From Pseudomonas rhodesiae (GTDB lineage Bacteria > Pseudomonadota > Gammaproteobacteria > Pseudomonadales > Pseudomonadaceae): DNA of 64,000 nucleotides. Below, piece after piece: positions 39,830 to 47,693 of this stretch; position 1 is the stretch's first letter; the number at the start of each line of letters is the position of its first letter. A model generated the notes under the pieces. The model did not search any database and had not been told where the DNA came from. It was given only the letters and a program-made list of their open reading frames with translations. The position numbers were made by a program, and so were the translations under genes. The stretch is from contig NZ_VFEU01000011.1 of NCBI RefSeq assembly GCF_007858255.1, positions 121,241-185,240 of the forward strand, given 5' to 3'.

Positions 39830-40987
39830 TTATTGCAGGTTTCTCGCGTAGCTTGTTGTGCAGCCTGGCTTGGTCACTTTATAGATAGCCCCGTACTCAG
39901 CAGCCTTGGCTGGAGGGATTTTTGACAGCGACGAATCTGTTGCCGTCCAGGCCCTCAGGTTTGAAGTGGTCACATACAGCGAGCCTTCAAACGGAACCAT
40001 GGCGGTAATGCGCTGACCGAAGAACGCCGGGTTTAGGTCGTCGTCTGGTCGGTACGAATGGGGGATGAAGGGTTCGTCTTCTTCTACGCTGAAAAACCTG
40101 TTGAAGAATACCCACTTCCGGGCTAAATGGTCATACCGCCAGACCTCCCCCTTTGGCCAATACCCTACAAACAAATCTCCACAGTAAGAGGCCATCGTCT
40201 GCGCCTCATAGCCCATACGCTTATCTGCAAGCTCTGCAATTTTTGGCGGGGTCATGTCCGAGGGTTTTAGCTCGTAGCCATCAAACTCATACAGACGGCC
40301 CGTCGGCCACTCTCCCAGGAAAACCCGGCCCTGATAGTTTATTGAGCTGTAAAACTGTATCCCCCTGGGCGCGGACAATGCCGAGGGCTCTGAACCGGCG
40401 CATGTGTAAATGTCGTCACGCATTGACATTCTGCACCACTTGCCATCTTTGAAAAGAAGGGCGTCACCGTAGTTTGTTATGGATAGTACGGAGTCTTTAT
40501 TTTTTGCGTAGACGTATGGGTAAGTGCCCTGTAGAAAATCAATCGTTGGGCACCCACCATCACCCAGCAGCGGGCAGGCTGAAATAGTCCCTGCATAAGA
40601 ATCGTAGTCGAATATATAGTTTTCAGTTTTGTATGTGTTGTCAGAAGATATCTTTGAAGTGTTGTAGATGCCTAACCAATTTCTCTTGTAGCTAACGCTG
40701 TTGCCTCTGTCCTCAAAGTACAAGTGTCCACCGTCGACGAAGGCGTATCCTGTGTGAAAATCTGGTGCTGGTTTATTTATTTTCTTTATTGAAAATCTTT
40801 TGTTGCTTTCAATAAATTTATGAGTGCCGCCGGGCGCACTCGGTGAGTATGTTTGCCAGTGCTCGACGGGGGAGATTGTTTGTTTCTGCGGGTCGACTGC
40901 CTCAGTATTGGCATGTGCGCCCAGTGAACTGGTAGTAGCCAATGTAACAGCCAATAATCTAAAGCACTTTTGCGTACGTCTTAACAC
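39830..40987 (-). CDS. Exported protein of the conversion module, unknown function
   Basis: This 385-residue protein starts at GTG (complement of 40985-40987) and has a signal peptide, CFRLLAVTLATTSSLGAHA, with likely cleavage before NTEAV. The mature part has several repeated short beta units with Trp/Tyr and Gly-Glu-Trp motifs (FLGEWPTGRLYEFDGYELKP, LFVGYWPKGEVWRYDHLARK), suggesting a beta-propeller. It contains six or seven cysteines. It is transcribed with the O-antigen polymerase-like gene 41 bases downstream. It may act in the periplasm or at the surface on lipopolysaccharide, but no family is recognised. Confidence 0.7.
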   Translation of the reverse strand: MLRRTQKCFRLLAVTLATTSSLGAHANTEAVDPQKQTISPVEHWQTYSPSAPGGTHKFIESNKRFSIKKINKPAPDFHTGYAFVDGGHLYFEDRGNSVSYKRNWLGIYNTSKISSDNTYKTENYIFDYDSYAGTISACPLLGDGGCPTIDFLQGTYPYVYAKNKDSVLSITNYGDALLFKDGKWCRMSMRDDIYTCAGSEPSALSAPRGIQFYSSINYQGRVFLGEWPTGRLYEFDGYELKPSDMTPPKIAELADKRMGYEAQTMASYCGDLFVGYWPKGEVWRYDHLARKWVFFNRFFSVEEDEPFIPHSYRPDDDLNPAFFGQRITAMVPFEGSLYVTTSNLRAWTATDSSLSKIPPAKAAEYGAIYKVTKPGCTTSYARNLQ

Positions 40988-41302
40988 TGCCTAATCCATC
41001 GGTCGTAATTTATTTTTCCGCTCGGCCTGCCTCATGAGGCAAAGGCTGAGTCGTTCGCGCTGCCTTCCTTAGCATTCTTTTCACTGAAACAGCCATGTTC
41101 CCAGCGGCGGCATTCTACAAGCGAACGCCGGGCGTGTCAGGTTTGCGGTTTGGTGTTCGTCGGCAGGACGCCGGGAAGGGTAAGTCAAAAAGGCTCAGTG
41201 ACTTTTCGAGTGACTTCGTAAATTACGGTTCCGCACTGTTATGCATCGTTGCAGCGAGCGACAGTCGCGAAGCCTTGTATTTAGCGGGCTGTAGAGGTGT
41301 CC

Positions 41303-41353
41303 GCTTGCATGGGGTGCTAGGGGTCGAGTGTTCGAATCACTCCGTCCCGACCA
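41303..41353 (+). tRNA. 3' fragment of tRNA-Pro(GGG): prophage attachment site
   Basis: The last 51 bases of a tRNA are present: anticodon stem-loop CTTGC-ATGGGGT-GCTAG (anticodon GGG, one T-T mismatch in the stem), T arm GAGTG-TTCGAAT-CACTC, acceptor strand CGTCCCG, discriminator A and CCA. The 27 bases upstream cannot form the matching acceptor or D arm, so this is not a complete gene. It is the end left when a phage integrates into a tRNA gene, marking the right attachment site. Confidence 0.72.
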
Positions 41354-41369
41354 TATTATTCAATGACTT

Positions 41370-41400
41370 AGCCCAATCTACCCAGGTTGGGCTTTTTCAT
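41370..41400 (+). terminator. tRNA-Pro terminator
   Basis: AGCCCAA and TTGGGCT form a 7-bp stem with a 10-base loop, followed by TTTTTC. This would be the native terminator of the host tRNA-Pro gene. Its presence just beyond the CCA end supports the view that host DNA begins at about 41,350. Confidence 0.8.
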
Positions 41401-41856
41401 GCCCAAAAAATATCCCACGACTGCCACCCGTGCTCACGCCCATGCGCTACGCAACGGCAATGGATAAGCCAATCAAAGCGTCCCCTGTGCCCTGTACAAC
41501 CCTGATCGGCTAGCCGGCGTGCTCGACTGAAACGGCAGGTGTCTCCACTGCTTGGTGTGGCTTGATACATCGCGTCGGCGGCTTTAGCGAGAAGCGCTCC
41601 GACGGTGCTGTCGTTGTGGGGGCAGAGCAGTAGGTTGGCTCATAAACTGCTGGCGGCGGTTTTGAGATCCGCTGCTGACGCGAAGTCTGCTAGGCGAAGG
41701 CAAAATATTGGCGATGAGGCATGTTCACCGCGGATTTTCCACCAGATCCTTTTTACGGCGCGCATAGCCATCGACAAAAAATAGGGGTGAAGCCTGTCCC
41801 TTTTTTTCACCTCGCCTGTCATTCCAGGCAAGTGAACATAATCGAGAGCTTCCCCA
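41401..41856. other. 456-base host intergenic region before the TonB receptor gene
   Basis: No convincing gene is seen. Short frames exist but none has a ribosome site and protein-like content. GGTGAA and TTCACC form a loose inverted repeat near 41,787-41,812 around a T-run. I found no clear Fur box, so iron control of the receptor gene is not supported from sequence here. This stretch probably contains the receptor promoter. Confidence 0.5.
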
Positions 41857-44262
41857 ATGCCCGTCGTCCGCCCCTTGCGCTTGCGCCCGTTGCTGAAACT
41901 GAGTTTGCTGTTGAGCCTGAGTACCAGCCCGTTGTTCGTCCCCGTCAGCTATGCCGAAGACAGCGCGCCGCGCCGCAGCTACCAGGTGCCGGCCGGCAGC
42001 CTGAGCGCGGCGTTGACCCGGTTTGCCGGGCTGGCGGGGGTCAATCTGTCGGTGGCCCCGGCGTTGGTCAGCGGGCGTAGCAGCCAAGGCCTGACCGGCG
42101 AGTATGGTGTGGAAGAGGGCTTTGCGCGCCTGCTGCAAGGCTCCGGCCTGCAGCTGCAACCCATGGGCGAGCAGGCCTACATGCTGGTGCCCCAGCCGGA
42201 TGGCAGCAGCCTTGAACTGGCGCCCACCTCCATCCTCGGCACCACCGGCCTGTATGACGGCGACAGCTATGCCGGCGGCCAGGTGGCGCGACGTGGCTCC
42301 CAGGGCTTGCTGGGCACCCGCGACTTTATGGAGACGCCCTTCAGCATCACCACCTACACCCAGGACACCGTAAAAAACCAGCAGGCGCGCACCTTGGGCG
42401 ACCTGATCGCCAATGACCCCTCGGTACGCGCCACCAACCCGGCCGGTGGGCGCTATGAGCAATTCACCATCCGTGGCTTCAGCCTGTTCAACAGCGACGT
42501 GGCTTACAACGGTCTGTACGGCGTACTGCCGACCTACAGCATCGATATGGAAATGGCCGACCGCGTCGACATCCTCAAGGGGCCGACCCAGTTGATCAAC
42601 GGCATATCGCCGCGAGGCAGCGTGGGCGGCGGTATCAACGTGGTGCCCAAGCGCGCCACCGACAAGGACATCACCTCGTTCACCGGCACCTGGGCCTCCG
42701 ACAGCCAGGCCGGCGGCGCGGTGGATGTGGGCCGGCGCTTTGGCGAGGATAACCAGTTCGGCCTGCGCTTCAACGGCGTGAAGCAGTCCGGTGATACCGA
42801 GTGGGATCACCAAAGCGTCGACCGTGAAATGGCCGTGCTCGGTCTGGACTTCCGTGGTGAGCGCCTGCGCCTCTCCACCGATATCGGCCACACCGAACGC
42901 GACACCGACGCGCCCCAGGAGCGCGTGCAAGTCGCCGCCGCCGCGCCGGTGCCCCGGGCCAGCGATGTGCGCCGCAACTATGCGCAATCCTGGAGCAAGG
43001 CACGCACCAACGACACGTTCGGCACGTTCAACGGCGAGTTCGATCTGAGCGATAACGTGATGCTCTATGGCGGCGTCGGCGTGCGCAAAAGCAACCACGA
43101 CTTCCTGCGCCACGCGGTGTCCGTCACCAACGCGGCCGGTGCCTTCAGCGTGCAGCCTCGGGACTTTACCCGCGATGAAAACGTACGCACCGCCACCGCC
43201 GGCGTGCGCAACTGGTTCCACACCGGGCCGGTGAGCCATGAGGTCAACCTGGCGGCCAGCTACTTCTATATGGACTTCACCAATGGCGGCGCGCGTTATG
43301 CGGCGGCACCGAGCAACCTGTACGACCCGGTGCAAACGCCGACACCTTCGACGCCTACGCGCCAGGACGCCAAGGTCTACACCGAAAACAAGTTCAGCGG
43401 CCTGGCGTTGTCCGACACCCTGGGCTTTTTCGATGATCGCCTGTTGCTCACCCTCGGTGCGCGCTGGCAGCGGGTCAAGGTCGACGACTGGAGCAATGGT
43501 GTCAAAGGCGACACCGCCTACGACGAAGAAAAAATCTCGCCCTCGGGCGGTCTGTTGTTCAAAGCCACCGACAAACTGTCGCTGTATGCCAACTACATGG
43601 AAGGGCTGAGCCAGGGCAAGATCGCGCCATCCACCTCGGTCAATGAAGATCAGATCTTCGCGCCGTTCATCAGCCGCCAAGTGGAAGTGGGCGCCAAGTA
43701 CGACGCCGGTGCATTCGCGGTGACCGCCGCCGTGTTTCGCATCAAGCAGCCGGCCTACGAGACCAACGCCACCACCCGCGTGTTCGGTCCCAATGGCAAG
43801 CGCCAGAACGACGGGGTGGAGCTGAGTGTATTCGGCGAGCCGCTCAAGGGCGTTCGCCTGCTGGGCGGCGTGATGTATATCGACAGCGAACTGAAAAACA
43901 CCACTAACGGCACCTTCGACGGTAACCGTGCGCCGGCCACGCCCAAGTACAACGTCAACCTCGGGGCCGAATGGGACGTACCGACCCTCGAAGGCCTGAC
44001 CCTGACTACCCGCGGCATCCACTCCAGTTCCCAGTACCTGGACCAGTCCAACGTCAAGGAAATCGACGCCTGGAACCGCATCGACGTCGGCGCCCGTTAC
44101 GCATTCAAGGTGGACGACAAACACATCACCCTACGCGCCAACGTGGAGAACGTCGCCGACAAACGCTACTGGAGCTCGGCAGGGGCTTCGGACGACAGCG
44201 AGCCGGGGCTGACCCTGTCGACACCGCGGACGTATCTGCTGTCGGCTACCGTCGACTTTTAA
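41857..44262 (+). CDS. TonB-dependent siderophore-type receptor with STN domain
   Basis: This 801-residue outer-membrane receptor has a signal peptide (LLKLSLLLSLSTSPLFVPVSYA, cleaved before EDSAP), an STN domain at about 40-115 (YQVPAGSLSAALTRFAGLAG, VEEGFARLLQGSGLQLQP), a plug at about 145-270 (PFSITTYTQDTVKNQQARTL, YEQFTIRGFSLFNSD, DRVDILKGPTQLINGISPRG) and a barrel ending in the terminal Phe of SATVDF. Such receptors import ferric siderophores. STN domains usually talk to a FecR-type anti-sigma factor, but no fecI/fecR genes are adjacent. The start is ATG 41857 with a weak ribosome site. Confidence 0.9.
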   Translation: MPVVRPLRLRPLLKLSLLLSLSTSPLFVPVSYAEDSAPRRSYQVPAGSLSAALTRFAGLAGVNLSVAPALVSGRSSQGLTGEYGVEEGFARLLQGSGLQLQPMGEQAYMLVPQPDGSSLELAPTSILGTTGLYDGDSYAGGQVARRGSQGLLGTRDFMETPFSITTYTQDTVKNQQARTLGDLIANDPSVRATNPAGGRYEQFTIRGFSLFNSDVAYNGLYGVLPTYSIDMEMADRVDILKGPTQLINGISPRGSVGGGINVVPKRATDKDITSFTGTWASDSQAGGAVDVGRRFGEDNQFGLRFNGVKQSGDTEWDHQSVDREMAVLGLDFRGERLRLSTDIGHTERDTDAPQERVQVAAAAPVPRASDVRRNYAQSWSKARTNDTFGTFNGEFDLSDNVMLYGGVGVRKSNHDFLRHAVSVTNAAGAFSVQPRDFTRDENVRTATAGVRNWFHTGPVSHEVNLAASYFYMDFTNGGARYAAAPSNLYDPVQTPTPSTPTRQDAKVYTENKFSGLALSDTLGFFDDRLLLTLGARWQRVKVDDWSNGVKGDTAYDEEKISPSGGLLFKATDKLSLYANYMEGLSQGKIAPSTSVNEDQIFAPFISRQVEVGAKYDAGAFAVTAAVFRIKQPAYETNATTRVFGPNGKRQNDGVELSVFGEPLKGVRLLGGVMYIDSELKNTTNGTFDGNRAPATPKYNVNLGAEWDVPTLEGLTLTTRGIHSSSQYLDQSNVKEIDAWNRIDVGARYAFKVDDKHITLRANVENVADKRYWSSAGASDDSEPGLTLSTPRTYLLSATVDF

Positions 44263-44503
44263 CGCCCGGCGCGGGCTGCAACGGGTTAAGCAAAAGGGTA
44301 AGCGCCGTCGGACTGCCTGACCGAGCGCTCCTCCCCAGCGTGTTACTGGCACTGTTCTGCTCACAATCGGTGCCATCTGTGAGCCATTTGGTAGCACGCC
44401 TCCACACACGGCAGCCCTTGTTAACCGACGGGGCGTGCCGCTGTTTCGTGCAAAATCAGTCTCTTAAACATCGCCTGGTGCATCTGGCACATATCCTGCT
44501 GTG

Positions 44504-44539
44504 TTTGTATTCGTGGATAATTGGATACAAAAATACAAA
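44504..44539. promoter_or_regulatory. Candidate GntR operator upstream of the regulator gene
   Basis: TTTGTAT (44504-44510) and ATACAAA (44525-44531) form an inverted repeat with 14 bases between, and a second ATACAAA follows at 44533-44539. FCD-type GntR regulators often bind TTGTAT...ATACAA sites, and this lies 12 bases before the gntR start, suggesting autoregulation. Confidence 0.55.
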
Positions 44540-44550
44540 AGGTGACGCTG

Positions 44551-45219
44551 ATGCAATTTGCTCCCGCTTACGTTGACCGTCAGCCGCTGACCGCCGAGGA
44601 GGAGGCTTACAACTTCCTGCTTGACGCCATCTGCAGCGGTCGCTTGCGCAAGGGCGATCGCCTGATCGCCGAAGACATCGCCAGCGAGATCGGCATGAGC
44701 CGTATGCCGGTGCGCGAAGCGTTTCGCCGTCTGGATGCCCAAGGGCTGGTAACTTTGCGTCCCAACCGTGGCGCGATTGTCAGTGGCCTGGACATTGATG
44801 AGTTGCACGAAGTCTTCGAGATGCGCAGCGCCCTGGAAGGGCTGGCGGTACGCGTGGCGGTAGGCCGCATCGGCGAGCGTCAGTTGGCGGCGCTGGAGCG
44901 TCTGCTGGATGAAATGGATGACTACCGCGATGAGAGCGCCGAGTGGGTCAGCCGACACCGCGCCTTCCACGAATACCTGTGCAGCCTCAGCGGCAGGCCG
45001 CGTTTGATGAAGCAGATTTCGGCGCTGTATTCCCTGGTCGAAGCGCCGATGCGGCTGTGGCTGCAGCACGGCGAAAAACCCCTAAGCGCGCGTCAGGAGC
45101 ACTCGGTGATTCTGGAAGCGATTCGTGCCGGCGATGCCGCGCGCGCCGAGGCCGTGGTGCGTGAGCACATCGAAGGCACCGTGCCGGCCCTGATCCAATT
45201 CCTGCAAACAGAACAATAA
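44551..45219 (+). CDS. GntR-family regulator, FCD (FadR) subfamily
   Basis: This 222-residue regulator has an N-terminal winged helix (EEAYNFLLDAICSGRLRKGD, LIAEDIASEIGMSRMPVREA, FRRLDAQGLVTLRPNRGAIV) and a C-terminal FCD ligand domain (residues 90-215) with metal-ligand histidines in SRHRAFHEYLC and REHIEGT. I chose ATG 44551 with AAAGGTGA upstream. An upstream in-frame TTG lies in the operator. FCD members sense small acids or amino-acid derivatives, and this one very likely controls the transporter genes that follow. Confidence 0.9.
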   Translation: MQFAPAYVDRQPLTAEEEAYNFLLDAICSGRLRKGDRLIAEDIASEIGMSRMPVREAFRRLDAQGLVTLRPNRGAIVSGLDIDELHEVFEMRSALEGLAVRVAVGRIGERQLAALERLLDEMDDYRDESAEWVSRHRAFHEYLCSLSGRPRLMKQISALYSLVEAPMRLWLQHGEKPLSARQEHSVILEAIRAGDAARAEAVVREHIEGTVPALIQFLQTEQ

Positions 45220-45280
45220 GAACCACTGTGTTTTGACGTTGAGTCCTGCCCCGTTTTTCCACGAACTGGAGTGTCTGGTC

Positions 45281-46087
45281 ATGCATAAACACCGCGCCTT
45301 GCTGGTGGCTGTCTCCCTCGGTCTGTGCACGCAATGGGCCGTTGCCGCGCCCAAGGTGCCGGAGCGATTGCGCAACGTCGACAAACTCACTTATTGCTCA
45401 GGCATGGATTCACCGCCCCTGGTCTCCTTCGATGAGTCTCAGAAACCCCGGGGGCTTACCGTGGACCTGGGCTTGGAAATCGCCAAGCGCCTGGGCGACA
45501 AGCAGGTGCAGTGGAAGGTGATTCCGTTCTCCGGGCTGGTGCCGGCGTTACTGGCCCAGCAATGCGACATGATCGTTGATCAGCTGTTCGACAAGCCCGA
45601 GCGGCGGCAAGTGATCGACATCGTCAACTACATGTATTCCAGCCAAGCGGTGGTGGTGCCCAAGGGCAATCCCAAGGGCATCAAGACGCTGGACGACTTG
45701 TCCGCGCACAAAGTGGCTGTGCTCAACGGCTCCACTATCAAAACCCTGCTGGACACGCAGAACGACAGCCTGACCAAAGCCGGCAAGCCACCGATGAAAC
45801 TGGTGGTGTACAACACCGACACCGACGCCTTTCAGGCCCTGCGCATCAGCCAGGTGGACGCCTACGGCACCACCGTGGAAACCGCCGGTTATTACGCGGC
45901 GATGGCCCCGGACCTGTTTCAGGAGGGAGTGCCTGCGTTCAGCCGCATCCTCACCGGCCTGGGCATACGCAAGGATGACCCGCAACTGACGGCCGCCGTG
46001 CAGCAGGTGATCAGCGATATGCGCAGCGATGGCAGCTATGTGCAGTTACTGAACAAGTGGCATGTCAGCAGCGACACACTCGACTGA
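45281..46087 (+). CDS. Amino-acid-type ABC transporter periplasmic binding protein
   Basis: This 268-residue protein has a signal peptide (MHKHRALLVAVSLGLCTQW, then AVAA before PKVPE) and the polar amino acid binding fold: LTYCSGMDSPPLVSFDESQK, RGLTVDLGLEIAKRLGDKQV, FSGLVPALLAQQCDMIVDQL, and MRSDGSYVQLLNKWHV near the end. ATG 45281 follows CTGGAG. It captures substrate in the periplasm for the permease encoded next. The specificity cannot be read from sequence. Presence of a gamma-glutamyltransferase in the cluster suggests a gamma-glutamyl compound or similar amino acid derivative. Confidence 0.9.
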   Translation: MHKHRALLVAVSLGLCTQWAVAAPKVPERLRNVDKLTYCSGMDSPPLVSFDESQKPRGLTVDLGLEIAKRLGDKQVQWKVIPFSGLVPALLAQQCDMIVDQLFDKPERRQVIDIVNYMYSSQAVVVPKGNPKGIKTLDDLSAHKVAVLNGSTIKTLLDTQNDSLTKAGKPPMKLVVYNTDTDAFQALRISQVDAYGTTVETAGYYAAMAPDLFQEGVPAFSRILTGLGIRKDDPQLTAAVQQVISDMRSDGSYVQLLNKWHVSSDTLD

Positions 46088-46098
46088 GGTCCGCCGCG

Positions 46099-46875
46099 AT
46101 GAACTTCAATTGGGATGTGTTCTGGCAGTACCTATTGCAGCCCAGCGGGGTGTACCTCACCGGGCTGTGGTTGACCTGCCTGATCAGTGTGCTGGCCATG
46201 GCGTTGGGGTGTGTGCTGGGCCTGGCGGCGGCGCTGTTGCGGCTGTCCGGCAACCCGTTGCTGCACCTGCCGGTACGCTTTTATGTGTGGCTGATGCGCG
46301 GCACGCCGTTACTGGTGCAGATCGTGTTTCTGTACACCGCATTGGCGGCGGGCGGGATTTTCCGCTTCGAGGACATCGAGCTGTTCGGCTTGATCGTCCC
46401 CGGTAATATCCAGGCGGCGATCATTGCCCTGGGCCTGAACGAAGGCGCGTACATGGCCGAAATCATCCGCGCCGGTATCGGTGCGGTGGACAAGGGCCAA
46501 TACGAAGCCGGACGTTCCCTGGGCATGGGCTTCGCCAAATTGATGCGGCGCATTGTGCTGCCCCAGGCCTTTCGCGTGATCGTGCCGCCCCTGGGCAATG
46601 AGTTCAACGTGATGCTCAAGAACACCACCTTGGTCAGCGTGATCGGCGTGCAGGAGCTGCTGCTCAGCACTCAGATGATCACCTCGGCGACGTTCCGCGT
46701 GTTCGAGTTGTACCTGGTGGTCGCGTTGTACTTCCTTACGCTGACCACGCTGTGGGGCTTTTTCCAGCGCTGGCTTGAAGTGCGCTTCAGCCAGTCCGAC
46801 CGGCCGTCTGCACCGCCGCCGGCAGCCAGCCGCATGTTCGGTCGCAGTACCTTGAAACTGCTGAGGGGACGTTAA
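46099..46875 (+). CDS. Amino-acid-type ABC transporter permease
   Basis: This 258-residue inner-membrane protein is a HisM/GlnP-type permease with about five membrane helices. Family segments are GVYLTGLWLTCLISVLAMAL, LMRGTPLLVQIVFLYTAL and the EAA loop EAGRSLGMGFAKLMRRIVLP, which docks with the ATPase. It starts at ATG 46099 after GAGG, 11 bases beyond the binding protein gene. With one permease gene only, it would work as a homodimer. Confidence 0.92.
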   Translation: MNFNWDVFWQYLLQPSGVYLTGLWLTCLISVLAMALGCVLGLAAALLRLSGNPLLHLPVRFYVWLMRGTPLLVQIVFLYTALAAGGIFRFEDIELFGLIVPGNIQAAIIALGLNEGAYMAEIIRAGIGAVDKGQYEAGRSLGMGFAKLMRRIVLPQAFRVIVPPLGNEFNVMLKNTTLVSVIGVQELLLSTQMITSATFRVFELYLVVALYFLTLTTLWGFFQRWLEVRFSQSDRPSAPPPAASRMFGRSTLKLLRGR

Positions 46876-46877
46876 CC

Positions 46878-47657
46878 ATGGCGCATCAAAGTGAAGAACT
46901 GATCATTGAGGCGCTGGATATCCACAAATCGTTCGGCGCGTTGCAGATCCTCAAAGGCATCTCCCTGCAAGTGCGGCGCGGCGAAGTGGTGGTGCTGATC
47001 GGCGCCTCCGGTTCCGGCAAGACCACGTTTATCCGCTGCATCAACCTGCTGGAGGACATCCAGGCCGGGCGCATCCGCGTCAACGGCCGCGCCATGGGCT
47101 ACCGCGAACGCAGCGACGGCAGCCTGGTGCGCGATTCGGAGCGCAACATCGCCCGTCAGCGCCGCGACATCGGCATGGTGTTCCAGCGGTTCAACCTGTT
47201 CCCCCATATGACCGCGCTGGAAAATATCATCGAGGCGCCGATCCAGGTGCTGGGCACCCCGCGTGCCGAAGCGTTGGAACAGGCGCGCGGTTTGCTTGCG
47301 CGGGTGGGCCTGGCGGACAAGGCCAGCCACTACCCGTCGATGCTCTCCGGGGGCCAGCAGCAACGGGTAGCGATTGCCCGCGCGCTGGCAATGAAACCCC
47401 AGGCCATGCTGTTCGACGAACCCACCAGCGCCCTTGACCCGGAAACCGTCGGCGAAGTGCTGCAAGTGATGAAGGAACTGGCCGAGGAGGGCATGACCAT
47501 GGTGGTGGTGACCCATGAAATGGGCTTTGCCCGTGAGGTGGCTGATCGCGTGGTGGTGCTCGATCAGGGCGAACTGATTGAGCAAGGGCCACCGGAACAG
47601 ATCTTCAGCCATCCCAGCCACCCGCGTACCCGAGCGTTTCTCAGTCGCGTGCTCTGA
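46878..47657 (+). CDS. Amino-acid-type ABC transporter ATPase
   Basis: This 259-residue protein powers the importer. It has Walker A GASGSGKTT at 43-51, Q-loop FQRFNLFPHM, signature LSGGQQQRVAIARAL, Walker B MLFDEPTSALD and the switch histidine in VTHEMGFA. The short insertion after VNGRAMG (YRERSDGSLVRDSERNIARQ) is typical of the HisP/GlnQ branch. The gene begins 2 bases after the permease stop. Confidence 0.95.
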   Translation: MAHQSEELIIEALDIHKSFGALQILKGISLQVRRGEVVVLIGASGSGKTTFIRCINLLEDIQAGRIRVNGRAMGYRERSDGSLVRDSERNIARQRRDIGMVFQRFNLFPHMTALENIIEAPIQVLGTPRAEALEQARGLLARVGLADKASHYPSMLSGGQQQRVAIARALAMKPQAMLFDEPTSALDPETVGEVLQVMKELAEEGMTMVVVTHEMGFAREVADRVVVLDQGELIEQGPPEQIFSHPSHPRTRAFLSRVL

Positions 47658-47693
47658 ACGCACGCCAACCCCCCGTATTCAAGAGCCTTTGCC

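Larger units (their letters stand above)
1..41353. mobile_element. Prophage with contractile tail, left end outside the window
   Basis: A continuous block of phage genes runs from the left edge to a tRNA-Pro 3' fragment at about 41,303-41,353. It has a leftward early arm, a divergent repressor/cro immunity region, rightward replication, recombination, lysis, head and tail genes, a late terminase pair, a tailspike and a leftward conversion pair. No integrase or second attachment site is visible, so the left end must lie upstream of position 1. Every essential module expected in a working phage apart from integration is present and open. Confidence 0.95.

Noticed and set aside
41095..41505. 136-codon rightward frame crossing the attachment site
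   Set aside because: It reads through the tRNA-Pro fragment and terminator, so it is unlikely to be a gene.
41725..44124. Very long leftward reading frame opposite the TonB receptor gene
   Set aside because: It is a GC-bias shadow: the amino acid content is Val/Gly/Ala/His/Arg-rich with no domain, and the plus-strand frame is a clear receptor.
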